From Acidobacteriota bacterium (GTDB lineage: Bacteria > Acidobacteriota > HRBIN11), in NCBI GenBank assembly GCA_025061865.1, contig JANXAA010000118.1, positions 1 through 6,766 on the forward strand: a DNA stretch of 6,766 nt, written 5' to 3'. Positions 1 through 6,653 of this stretch are shown piece by piece. A program made the position numbers and the translations under genes. The stretch's first letter is position 1. Each line of letters opens with the position of its first letter. The notes under the pieces were generated by a model that saw nothing but the letters and a program-made list of their open reading frames with translations, made no database searches and was not told the DNA's origin.

Positions 1-9
1 AGGAGGAGG
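1..9 (+). promoter_or_regulatory. Shine-Dalgarno sequence of truB
   Basis: The window opens with AGGAGGAGGA, which holds two overlapping AGGAGG cores (1-6 and 4-9). They lie 6 and 3 nt before the GTG at 13. The frame stays open leftward to the window edge, so an upstream start cannot be excluded, but this match makes GTG 13 the best choice. Confidence 0.8.
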
Positions 10-12
10 AAA

Positions 13-960
13 GTGGAAAGGGCCCCGAAGCCCCTGGTTCACGGCCTCTTACTAATCGATAAAGCCTCCGGACCGACCTCCCATGATGTGGTCGATGCCG
101 TCCGCAAGGTCCTGAAACAACGGCGGGTCGGTCACCTGGGTACGTTAGACCCGATGGCCGAGGGCCTCCTGCCCCTGGCCCTCGGATGGGCGACCCGACT
201 GGCCCCGATCCTGACCCACTATGACAAGGTCTATGAGACGACCTTTCGCCTGGGCGTCGAGACGGATACCCACGACCGGACCGGCCATGTCTTGGCGGAG
301 TATCCCATCCCCCCGGACCTGGACGAGGCGACGATTACCGAAAAGGTCCAGGCCTTCGTCGGTGAAATTCAGCAAGTGCCGCCCCTGATCTCGGCGAAGA
401 AGTACAAGGGCCGCCCCCTATACTGGTGGGTCCGGCATGGGAAGCCCGTACCCGAGTTACCGCCCAAGCCCGTCCGTTTTCATGAGATCCGAGTCCTTCG
501 ATACGACGCCCCTTTCCTGACCCTACGTATCCACTGCTCGGCCGGGGCTTATATCCGAGCCTTAGCCCGGGACCTGGGCCGGGCCTTGGGCGTCGGGGCC
601 GTCGTCTTCGAAATCCGACGCACCCGCTGGGGACCCCACGACGTGTCCGAAACGATCCCCCTGAAGGACTTTCTCGCTGACCCGACCCTGGCGCCGCCTC
701 ACTTCTTGAGCCTGGAGCACGTGGAGCCCCACTGGTCCCGTCTATCGGCCCATCCGCGAGTCGTCGAGCGTCTCCTCCACGGCCAGCGCGTCCCCTTGCC
801 GCCCTTACTCCGCTTTATCGAGGCTCCGGAAAGGCTCTTAGAATTCCCCTACCTGCGTGTCTTCACGACCGACGGTCGGCTGGTCGCCATCGCCCGAGTC
901 GAGTATCCCGAGTGGCTCCATCCCGCTATCAACTTTTCCCCGCCGACTGCCAGGATGTAA
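13..960 (+). CDS. truB: tRNA pseudouridine(55) synthase TruB
   Basis: TruB isomerises uridine 55 in the T-loop of most tRNAs to pseudouridine in the cytoplasm. The 315-residue product has the usual family length. Visible landmarks are GPTSHDVV (20-27), the catalytic block RVGHLGTLDPMAEG (38-51) with nucleophile Asp46 and His41, YETTFRLG with Tyr74 (74-81), QVPPLISAKKYKGRPLY (121-137), and SAGAYIRALARDLG (176-189) with Tyr180 and Arg182. The C-terminal segment (about 235-310) has the TruB C-terminal domain pattern, with HGQRVPL and a strand pair around DGRLVAIARVE. Translation starts at GTG, supported by the AGGAGG just upstream. In many bacteria truB follows rbfA and infB; that neighbourhood would lie left of the window and cannot be seen. 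The next gene, cobQ, is 128 nt downstream and functionally unrelated. Nothing is missing or broken. Confidence 0.97.
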   Translation: MERAPKPLVHGLLLIDKASGPTSHDVVDAVRKVLKQRRVGHLGTLDPMAEGLLPLALGWATRLAPILTHYDKVYETTFRLGVETDTHDRTGHVLAEYPIPPDLDEATITEKVQAFVGEIQQVPPLISAKKYKGRPLYWWVRHGKPVPELPPKPVRFHEIRVLRYDAPFLTLRIHCSAGAYIRALARDLGRALGVGAVVFEIRRTRWGPHDVSETIPLKDFLADPTLAPPHFLSLEHVEPHWSRLSAHPRVVERLLHGQRVPLPPLLRFIEAPERLLEFPYLRVFTTDGRLVAIARVEYPEWLHPAINFSPPTARM

Positions 961-1007
961 TCGTTTCAAGACGAGTGTCCCATGCGCCAAAGTACGCCGT
1001 CTCTTGA

Positions 1008-1052
1008 GCCCCCGGAAGGGTTGGAGGGGGCGTCCCCTCTAGCAGAGGGGGC
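1008..1052 (+). promoter_or_regulatory. Competing GC-rich hairpins in the cobQ leader
   Basis: Three stems can be drawn by eye. P1 pairs GCCCCC (1008-1013) with GGGGGC (1026-1031). P2 pairs GAGGGG (1024-1029) with CCCCTC (1034-1039) around a 4-nt loop. P3 pairs 1032-1040 with 1044-1052, a perfect CCCCTCT/AGAGGGG core plus one G-U and one G-C pair, around loop AGC. P2 cannot coexist with P1 or P3. P3 ends 36 nt before the cobQ ATG and has no T-run after it, so it is not a classical intrinsic terminator. It could be a truB 3'-end structure, a leader switch, or GC-rich coincidence. I see no cobalamin riboswitch (B12-box) consensus in the 128-nt gap. Confidence 0.35.
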
Positions 1053-1088
1053 ATATGGAATCTGTAGATCGCGTCCGAGGCAAGGACC

Positions 1089-2615
1089 ATGACAAGGGCA
1101 ACGGTCCTGATGGTCCAGGGGACGGCTTCGCATGTCGGTAAAAGCGTCCTCGTGGCCGGCCTCTGTCGACTCTTTGCCGACCTGGGCTACCGGGTGGCCC
1201 CCTTCAAGGCCCAGAACATGGCCTTGAATGCCTACGTCACGCTTGACGGGGCTGAGGTCGGCCGGGCGCAGGCTGAGCAGGCGGCCGCCGCCGGGGTCGA
1301 ACTCCGGGCCGAGATGAACCCGATTCTGCTCAAGCCGGAAGCCGACAGCCGAGTCCAGGTCGTCGTCTTGGGTCAGCCGTGGCGGTCCGTGGCGGCCCGA
1401 GATTACCCCCGTCTCCGCCGCTCCCTGTGGTCGGTCATCCGGCGTTCGTTGGAAGTCCTGCGGGCCGAGTACGACCTGGTCCTCATCGAAGGCGCTGGAA
1501 GCCCAGCCGAGATTAACCTGCGACAAACCGATCTGGTCAACATGCGGGTCGCCCGATACGCCGGGGCACCGGTCTTGCTCGTCGGGGACATTGACCGCGG
1601 GGGCGTTTTTGCCAGCCTTTACGGGACCCTCAAGCTCCTCACGTCGTCCGAACGGAGGCTCGTGCGGGGCTTGATCATCAACAAATTTCGAGGAGATCCG
1701 ACCCTTCTCGGAGACGGCGTCGCCCGCCTGGAGCGGCTGACCGGCCGGCGAGTCGTCGGCATCGTCCCTTATATCGATGACTTGCGGGTCGCCGCAGAGG
1801 ACTCGGTCGCCTTGGAATATCTGACGCCGACGCACGGCGACCTGGTGGTCGCCGTCCCTCGACTCCCCCGGATCAGTAACTTCGACGACTTCGACCCCCT
1901 CCGGGCCGAGCCGGACATCGCCATCTGCTTCTTGGACCGGCCCCCGACGACGGACGTCGACCTGATCGTCCTGCCGGGGTCCAAGAGTACCATGGCGGAT
2001 TTAGAGTTCCTACGTCGTTCCGGATGGGCCGACTGGATTCGGGCGCAGGCGACGGCCGGGACGCCCGTCCTCGGCATTTGCGGCGGGTTCCAGATGTTGG
2101 GTCAAGCCATCTACGACCCTTACCGGGTCGAGTCCGAACGGTCGGAGATGGCCGGCCTGGGCCTCCTGCCGGTCGTGACTGTCTTCAGTCGCTCCAAGGT
2201 TACCCGGCGAGTCCGGGCCGAGGTCTTAGCCGACCGAGGTCTCCTGGCGGGTCTTCGGGGGATGGAGGTCACGGGCTACGAGATCCACATGGGCCGTTCA
2301 GAGGGCGGGTCGGCCGTCTTCCGGCTATACCGGTCCAACGGGTCGGTCATCGACGACGGGGCTGTCGACGAGCGAGGCCTCGTCTTCGGGACCTACCTGC
2401 ACGGCCTGTTCGAAAATCCCGTCTTCCGACGGTCGCTCTTAGACCGACTCCGGGTGCAACGGGGCTTGCCGCCGGTCGGGCGACCGGCGCCCTTCGACCG
2501 GCACGCCGAGTACAGACGCGTCGCCGAGGTCCTTCGGACGCATCTGGACATGGCGTTCCTAATGGCCCTCGTCGAGGAGCAACGACGCCGGCCTGAGCCG
2601 ACCGGGTCGGTCTGA
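1089..2615 (+). CDS. cobQ: Adenosylcobyric acid synthase (glutamine-hydrolysing), CobQ/CbiP
   Basis: This enzyme amidates the b, d, e and g side chains of adenosylcobyrinic acid a,c-diamide, using glutamine and ATP, to give adenosylcobyric acid late in cobalamin synthesis. At 508 residues it has the family length. The N-terminal ATP-dependent synthase domain (about 1-240) shows the P-loop GTASHVGKS (11-19), FKAQNMALNAYV (39-50), the CobQ hallmark EGAGSPAEINLRQTDLVNM (134-152) and GDIDRGGVFASLYGT (166-180). The C-terminal class I amidotransferase-like domain (about 250-450) shows VLPGSKST (294-301), the nucleophile Cys331 in GICGGFQMLG, YEIHMGRSE (397-405) and His438 in GTYLHGLF. GAGG at 1077-1080 gives 8-nt spacing to the ATG. 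No other corrinoid gene is visible here, so the cell may either make or salvage corrinoids. The N-terminal hallmarks separate it from CobB/CbiA and from stand-alone GATases. Confidence 0.97.
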   Translation: MTRATVLMVQGTASHVGKSVLVAGLCRLFADLGYRVAPFKAQNMALNAYVTLDGAEVGRAQAEQAAAAGVELRAEMNPILLKPEADSRVQVVVLGQPWRSVAARDYPRLRRSLWSVIRRSLEVLRAEYDLVLIEGAGSPAEINLRQTDLVNMRVARYAGAPVLLVGDIDRGGVFASLYGTLKLLTSSERRLVRGLIINKFRGDPTLLGDGVARLERLTGRRVVGIVPYIDDLRVAAEDSVALEYLTPTHGDLVVAVPRLPRISNFDDFDPLRAEPDIAICFLDRPPTTDVDLIVLPGSKSTMADLEFLRRSGWADWIRAQATAGTPVLGICGGFQMLGQAIYDPYRVESERSEMAGLGLLPVVTVFSRSKVTRRVRAEVLADRGLLAGLRGMEVTGYEIHMGRSEGGSAVFRLYRSNGSVIDDGAVDERGLVFGTYLHGLFENPVFRRSLLDRLRVQRGLPPVGRPAPFDRHAEYRRVAEVLRTHLDMAFLMALVEEQRRRPEPTGSV

Positions 2616-2761
2616 CGAAAAACGATGTGGGCGCCGGAATCGGGTCCCCCACCTAAGGACGAGGGATAGACAAGACGTGCTTCAGCCTCGCCCATCGAAT
2701 CTGTCGAGGCTTGGGGAACGGGTTGAAAACCGTCCTGATGGATACGGACCGGCCTCAGGAG
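2616..2761. other. Convergent intergenic spacer rich in inverted repeats
   Basis: This is the stretch between the cobQ stop and the end of the leftward reading frames; I find no gene in it. Inverted repeats seen by eye are GTGGG/CCCAC (2627-2631 with 2648-2652), AGCCTCG/CGAGGCT (2684-2690 with 2705-2711, a perfect 7 bp with a 14-nt loop), ACGG(G)TT/AACCGT (2718-2724 with 2728-2733) and the stem at 2730-2747. A fifth, TCAGG/CCTGA (2755-2759 with 2768-2772), straddles the edge. None is followed by a T-run on the plus strand. The likely role is ending the two converging transcripts. No tRNA, SRP RNA or riboswitch consensus was recognised. Confidence 0.45.
2726..2747 (-). terminator. Weak intrinsic-terminator-like hairpin for the ppdK transcript
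   Basis: Read on the minus strand, CCGT-AT-CC, loop ATCA, then GG-ACGG form a six-pair stem with a two-base bulge, followed at once by TTTT. It lies downstream of all leftward reading frames, where a terminator is expected. The stem and T-run are short, so this is tentative. The same bases can also pair with 2718-2724. Confidence 0.3.
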
Positions 2762-3019
2762 TCACCGCCTGAATAAGGAAGAGCTCTTACCTTTCGATGG
2801 AGGCGTCTTATATATATCGTAACAGGAACCCCACGGTAGGGGTCGCCCACAGGGCCGGGATGGGCCGGGGGTCCGGGTCATAGAGTAGGACAGCCCTGCC
2901 AATGGGAAGGCCACCAAAAGCGCTACGACGAGGCCTTGGAGGCCGGCTGCTTGCATCCCCCGCCAGAAGATTAAGCTCGGCGGAGGGACAAAAACTAATA
3001 AGAAGAGGCGGCCGCGCAC
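2762..3019 (-). CDS. Putative small hydrophobic protein, possibly frameshifted
   Basis: This is an unrecognised 85-residue frame starting at GTG 3019, with GGAG 10 nt upstream and 31 nt after the preceding membrane gene. The first 50 or so residues look like two membrane segments: RLFLLVFVPPPSLIFW (about 4-19), then a short polar turn, then LVVALLVAFPLAGLSY (about 30-45). This layout loosely recalls two-helix Pmp3/YqaE-type proteins (PP near the first helix, P..G near the end of the second), but the match is too weak to name it. The last 35 residues are rich in Pro, Ser, Arg and Lys and use more A/T at third positions. In the -1 frame the same DNA reads RPIPALWATPTVGFLLRYI then stop (TAA at 2808-2810), which looks more protein-like. 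The frame may therefore be decayed, mis-sequenced or not a gene. Confidence 0.35.
   Translation of the reverse strand: MRGRLFLLVFVPPPSLIFWRGMQAAGLQGLVVALLVAFPLAGLSYSMTRTPGPSRPCGRPLPWGSCYDIYKTPPSKGKSSSLFRR
2775..2793. repeat. Inverted repeat around AAGAGCTCTT
   Basis: AAGAGCTCTT (2779-2788) is a perfect 10-bp palindrome. Flanking AAGG (2775-2778) and CCTT (2790-2793) extend the symmetry, with one unpaired A at 2789. It overlaps the doubtful C-terminal part of the small frame. It could be a protein-binding site, a short hairpin or chance. Confidence 0.3.
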
Positions 3020-3050
3020 GACGTAGGGGCTCCAGAGAGCCTGTACTTCT

Positions 3051-3896
3051 TCATCGCAGGAAGCTGTTGCCCACGAGGCCCAGGAGGACTAGGCCGTAGT
3101 AGAGGGCTTCCCGGAGGGTCCGGTGCTGAAGTTCGATATGGGCCCGGGGTGAGAATTCACCGGCCTCCCATTGTCGGAGCCAGGCCCGTGTCCGTTCGTA
3201 AGTCCGGTAGGTGTACAACCACAGCAGGCCGATGAGGTACCAAAGAGAGGGCAGGCGGAAGAGGTGGACCCCCACGACGGGTCCGGCGACCATCCCGACG
3301 GTCACGGCCAGGCGGACTGACTTCAGCCAGGACCGGCCCCCGGGGTGTTCGAGATTAGACCGAAAGAGCGCTTGTAAGCCGATGAACTGGAGACTCAGCA
3401 GGAGGGCCACCCAAGGAAGTGGCGAGGCCAGCCATTGCGGCCATTCTAAGGCCGTGCCGCCTCGGGGCATGTACCGATACAGCCACGCCAGGGCGAGCCA
3501 ACCGGCGCAGTACAGGAATTCCCCCAAGGTCAGGAATACGGCCGGCCACCGGCCCGCCACTGGGAAGACCGTCGGGACCTGAAACCACCGGAAGACGATC
3601 CCTATGCCGATCAAGATGACCGCCTGGACCAGCATAGCGACAGCTGGCCCCTGGGGCCATTGCCAGAAGAGGCCGGCGCTCAAGAGGGCCAGGACCCCCG
3701 CACCGGTCAGGAACTTAAAGGACCAGGCTCCCGGCTGGCGCTCAGCCCACTGGAAGCCCTCCATGAGCAGGAGGCCAATCCCGACGGCGGCCCAACCGCC
3801 CAGGGCTAGGCCCGGGTAGAACAGGCCAGCGACGACCAAAAACATCGACGGCCATACCCAGAGGACGAACCGACTTAGCCAGACGTAACGGTTCAT
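3051..3896 (-). CDS. Trp-rich multipass membrane protein of unknown function
   Basis: I do not recognise the family of this 281-residue protein. Hydrophobic stretches suggest eight or nine membrane helices, at about 8-28, 30-48, 61-80, 84-104, 117-141, 157-178, 192-213, 215-232 and a short one at 264-279. A basic, soluble-looking loop lies between the last two (about 230-263: RTYERTRAWLRQW and so on). There is no cleavable signal peptide. Composition is unusual: 20 Trp (7%), one Cys (130) and no Asp. The lack of Asp rules out enzymes built on Asp-rich motifs, such as UbiA-type prenyltransferases. It starts 33 nt after the ppdK stop on the same strand, so co-transcription is likely. No good Shine-Dalgarno precedes ATG 3896, so its start may be leaderless, coupled or slightly misplaced. 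The stop (TGA 3053-3051) overlaps an ATG (3054-3052). Transporter, assembly factor or membrane-bound enzyme all remain open. Confidence 0.82.
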   Translation of the reverse strand: MNRYVWLSRFVLWVWPSMFLVVAGLFYPGLALGGWAAVGIGLLLMEGFQWAERQPGAWSFKFLTGAGVLALLSAGLFWQWPQGPAVAMLVQAVILIGIGIVFRWFQVPTVFPVAGRWPAVFLTLGEFLYCAGWLALAWLYRYMPRGGTALEWPQWLASPLPWVALLLSLQFIGLQALFRSNLEHPGGRSWLKSVRLAVTVGMVAGPVVGVHLFRLPSLWYLIGLLWLYTYRTYERTRAWLRQWEAGEFSPRAHIELQHRTLREALYYGLVLLGLVGNSFLR

Positions 3897-3908
3897 TCAG
3901 ATGACGGG

Positions 3909-3918
3909 GTTACCTATC
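3909..3918 (-). repeat. GATAGGTAAC motif, copy 2 (before the membrane gene)
   Basis: GATAGGTAAC, read on the minus strand, lies in the 33-nt gap between ppdK and the membrane protein gene and ends 12 nt before its ATG. An identical 10-mer lies upstream of ppdK. It could be a shared regulatory site, but the number of copies is minimal. Confidence 0.25.
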
Positions 3919-3929
3919 TGCCCGAATCA

Positions 3930-6653
3930 TTACACCGAGGCGGCGTATTCGGCGGCGACGGCCTGAGCCCGCAGGGCCGCCTGGGCCGCCGCCAGACGGG
4001 CGACCGGGACGCGGTACGGCGAACAGCTCACGTAGTTCATGCCGACCGCGTGACAGAAGGCGATAGACGCCGGGTCTCCGCCGTGCTCGCCGCAGATGCC
4101 GATCTTCAGGTTCCCCCGGGCCGAACGCCCCTTACGGATGGCGAACCGGATGAGCTCGCCGACGCCCTCTGTGTCCAGCGTCTGGAAAGGGTCGGCCGAA
4201 AGGAGCTTCTTCTCCAGGTAGTCGGGCAGGAACTTATTGATGTCGTCCCGGGAGAACCCAAAAGTCATCTGCGTCAGGTCGTTGGTCCCGAAGGAGAAGA
4301 ACTCGGCGTAAGCGGCGATGCGGTCGGCCACCAAGCAGGCCCGGGGGACCTCGATCATCGTCCCGATTTGATAGAGGACCCGCACGCCCTGCTTTTCCAT
4401 GACCCGCTCGGCGGTCGCCTCGATGATCCGCCGGACCTGCTCGAGCTCCGTGTCCGTACTAACCAGGGGGACCATGATTTCGGGTGCCACTCGTATGCCC
4501 TGGCGTTTGACCCGAATGGCCGCCTCGATGATGGCCCGAGTCTGCATCTCGACGATCTCGGGGTACGTGATGACCAGACGCACGCCCCGGTGACCCAGCA
4601 TGGGGTTGAACTCATGGAGCTGATGGACGCGAACCAGGAGCCGCTCCTTTTCGTGGAGCGCCTTCAGGATAGCATCCATCGCCTTAAGGTCGTCAGTCCG
4701 GGTCAGGCGGAACTTCAACTCGGCGATTTCCTGAATTAGCTCCTCGCGCTTCGGCAGGAACTCATGGAGGGGCGGGTCAAGGAGCCGGATCGTGACAGGG
4801 TACCCCTGCATGGCCCGGAAGATGCCGACGAAGTCCTCGATTTGAAAGCGGAGGAGTTCGTCCAAAGCCGCCTGACGCTCCTCCGCCGTAGCCGCCATGA
4901 TCATACGGACCATGTGGGGTAAGCGGTCCTCACCGAAGAACATGTGCTCGGTCCGGCACAGGCCGATGCCCTGGGCCCCAAAACGGTGGGCGATTTCGGC
5001 GTCCCGGGGGGTGTCAGCGTTAGCCCGGACGCCCAGCTTACGGAACTGGTCGGCCCACTCGAGGAGGGTCGCAAACTCGTCACGGATTTGGGGTTCGACA
5101 GTCGGGAGTGGGCCGATAAAGACCTCGCCCGTCGAGCCGTCGATAGTCAGCCAGTCTCCTTCCCGCAGGACCGTGCCGCCGACCCGGAGTTCCCGACGGC
5201 GGGGGTCAATCTGAAGGGCCTCACAGCCGACGACGCAGGGTTTACCCATCCCGCGGGCGACTACGGCGGCGTGACTCGTCATCCCCCCTCGGCTTGTCAG
5301 GATGCCCACGGCCCGGTGCATCCCGTGGATGTCGTCGGGCGTCGTCTCGTCCCGGACGAGGAGGACGACCTCCCCGTTTTCAGCCCGGGCGACGGCCTCG
5401 TCGGCCGTGAAGACCACGCGGCCGGACGCCGCCCCCGGCGAGGCCGGCAGGCCCTGGGCGATGGGCCGGTGCCGAGCCCGGACGGCTGGGTCGATGACCG
5501 GATGCAGGAGCTGTTCGACCTGGGCCGGGTCGACCCGCAGGACGGCTTCCTCCGGCCGGATGAGGCCCTCTCGGACCATGTCGACGGCGATCCGGACGGC
5601 CGCCTGGGCCGTGCGCTTGCCGACCCGGGTCTGAAGCATATAGAGCCGGCCCCGTTCGACAGTGAATTCGAAGTCCTGAACGTCCCGGTAGTGGCGCTCC
5701 AGTTTTTCGGCGATGTCCCGAAGCTGGGCGTACACGTCGGGAAGTCGCCGCTCTAACTCCTGCAGGGGGAGAGGGGTCCGAATCCCGGCGACGACGTCCT
5801 CGCCCTGGGCATTGGGGAGGAACTCCCCGTACAAGACCTTTTCACCCGTGGCGGGATTGCGCGTAAAGCCGACACCCGTCCCCGAATCTTCTCCGATGTT
5901 ACCGTAGACCATCATGACGACGTTACAGGCCGTCCCGAGGTCGTCGGGAATCCCGTGAATCTTTCGGTAGTACTGGGCCCGGGGATTATTCCACGACCGA
6001 AAGACGGCCGTGACGGCCGCCCGGAGCTGGGCCTGGGGGTCTTGAGGGAAAGGCGCCCCTGTCCCCTGCTGGATGATGGCCTTAAAAGTCTCGACGAGCT
6101 CGACCAGATCGTCGGCCGTCAGCTCGACATCCTGGCGGACACCCCGGCGGCACTTCAGGTCTTCGAGGGCCTCATGGAACTTTTCCTTCGGGATGCCCAG
6201 GGCAATGCTCCCGAACATCTGAAGGAATCGACGGTAGGTGTCCATCGCAAAGCGCCGGTCGCCCGTGATCCGGGCCAGGCCCTCGGCGACGGCGTCGTTC
6301 ATCCCCAGATTCAGGATCGTATCCATCATGCCGGGCATCGAGAATTTGGACCCCGACCGGACGGAGACGAGAAGGGGATTGGACGGTTCCCCCAAGCGTT
6401 TGCCGCTGACCTCCTCGAGACGCCGCAAGTGGGCCTCGACTTCCTGCCAGATGAACTCGGGGACTTGCTCGCCGTTCTCGTAGAAGACCCGGCAGGCCTC
6501 CGTCGTGATGGTGAAACCGGGCGGGACAGGGAGGCCCAGGTTCGTCATCTCGGCCAAGCCGGCCCCCTTGCCACCGAGGAGGTCCTTCATTTGGCCCGAG
6601 CCCTCGGCCTGACCGTCCCCGAAGAAGTAGACGTACTTGGCCTTCCGGTCCAT
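3930..6653 (-). CDS. ppdK: Pyruvate, phosphate dikinase
   Basis: PPDK interconverts pyruvate, ATP and phosphate with PEP, AMP and pyrophosphate in the cytoplasm. It serves gluconeogenesis or PPi-linked glycolysis. The 907-residue product is complete. The N-terminal ATP-grasp domain (about 20-360) has LLGGKGAGLAEM (25-36), SVRSGSKFSMPGMMDTILN (97-115), EDSGTGVGFTRNPATGE (255-271) and LQTRVGKRTAQAA (340-352). The swivelling phosphohistidine domain (about 395-515) carries the catalytic His461 in GGMTSHAAVVARGMGKP, with Thr459 at the position phosphorylated by PDRP in regulated homologues. The C-terminal pyruvate/PEP barrel (about 525-890) has Arg567 in LCRTEHMF, Arg623 in TIRLLDPPLHEF, Glu768, Asn791-Asp792 in SFGTNDLTQMT and Cys854 in GICGEHGGDP. 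A helical stretch at about 634-676 makes it a little longer than 874-residue homologues, as in many bacterial forms. AAGGGGGT sits 3 nt before ATG 6653. It probably leads an operon with the downstream membrane gene. Confidence 0.99.
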   Translation of the reverse strand: MDRKAKYVYFFGDGQAEGSGQMKDLLGGKGAGLAEMTNLGLPVPPGFTITTEACRVFYENGEQVPEFIWQEVEAHLRRLEEVSGKRLGEPSNPLLVSVRSGSKFSMPGMMDTILNLGMNDAVAEGLARITGDRRFAMDTYRRFLQMFGSIALGIPKEKFHEALEDLKCRRGVRQDVELTADDLVELVETFKAIIQQGTGAPFPQDPQAQLRAAVTAVFRSWNNPRAQYYRKIHGIPDDLGTACNVVMMVYGNIGEDSGTGVGFTRNPATGEKVLYGEFLPNAQGEDVVAGIRTPLPLQELERRLPDVYAQLRDIAEKLERHYRDVQDFEFTVERGRLYMLQTRVGKRTAQAAVRIAVDMVREGLIRPEEAVLRVDPAQVEQLLHPVIDPAVRARHRPIAQGLPASPGAASGRVVFTADEAVARAENGEVVLLVRDETTPDDIHGMHRAVGILTSRGGMTSHAAVVARGMGKPCVVGCEALQIDPRRRELRVGGTVLREGDWLTIDGSTGEVFIGPLPTVEPQIRDEFATLLEWADQFRKLGVRANADTPRDAEIAHRFGAQGIGLCRTEHMFFGEDRLPHMVRMIMAATAEERQAALDELLRFQIEDFVGIFRAMQGYPVTIRLLDPPLHEFLPKREELIQEIAELKFRLTRTDDLKAMDAILKALHEKERLLVRVHQLHEFNPMLGHRGVRLVITYPEIVEMQTRAIIEAAIRVKRQGIRVAPEIMVPLVSTDTELEQVRRIIEATAERVMEKQGVRVLYQIGTMIEVPRACLVADRIAAYAEFFSFGTNDLTQMTFGFSRDDINKFLPDYLEKKLLSADPFQTLDTEGVGELIRFAIRKGRSARGNLKIGICGEHGGDPASIAFCHAVGMNYVSCSPYRVPVARLAAAQAALRAQAVAAEYAASV

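Noticed and set aside
961..1088. Cobalamin riboswitch before cobQ
   Set aside because: The gap is only 128 nt and lacks B12-box-like sequence; only local GC-rich hairpins are seen.
966..1835. 289-codon open frame on the minus strand
   Set aside because: It lies mostly antisense to cobQ, whose catalytic motifs fix the coding strand. The translation is low-complexity, rich in Asp, Gly, Pro and Arg, as expected opposite a GC-rich gene.
2024..2596. 190-codon plus-strand frame
   Set aside because: It overlaps cobQ in another frame across its amidotransferase domain. The Arg/Gly/Pro-rich translation is typical of an out-of-frame read of GC-rich DNA.
2730..2772. Possible riboswitch or tRNA-like sequence (CTGATGG, TCGAAT fragments)
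   Set aside because: Short resemblances to fluoride-riboswitch and T-loop consensus are not backed by the required pairing or by other conserved blocks.
2804..2824. TATATATAT patch as a promoter -10 element
   Set aside because: It stands out as A/T-rich, but no -35-like hexamer lies at suitable spacing on either strand and no supported gene starts just downstream. It includes the alternative stop codon of the small frame.
3211..3819. Several plus-strand frames of 66-123 codons
   Set aside because: They are antisense to the multipass membrane protein, which has coherent hydrophobic segments. The opposite frames are Arg/Pro/Ser-rich with no features.
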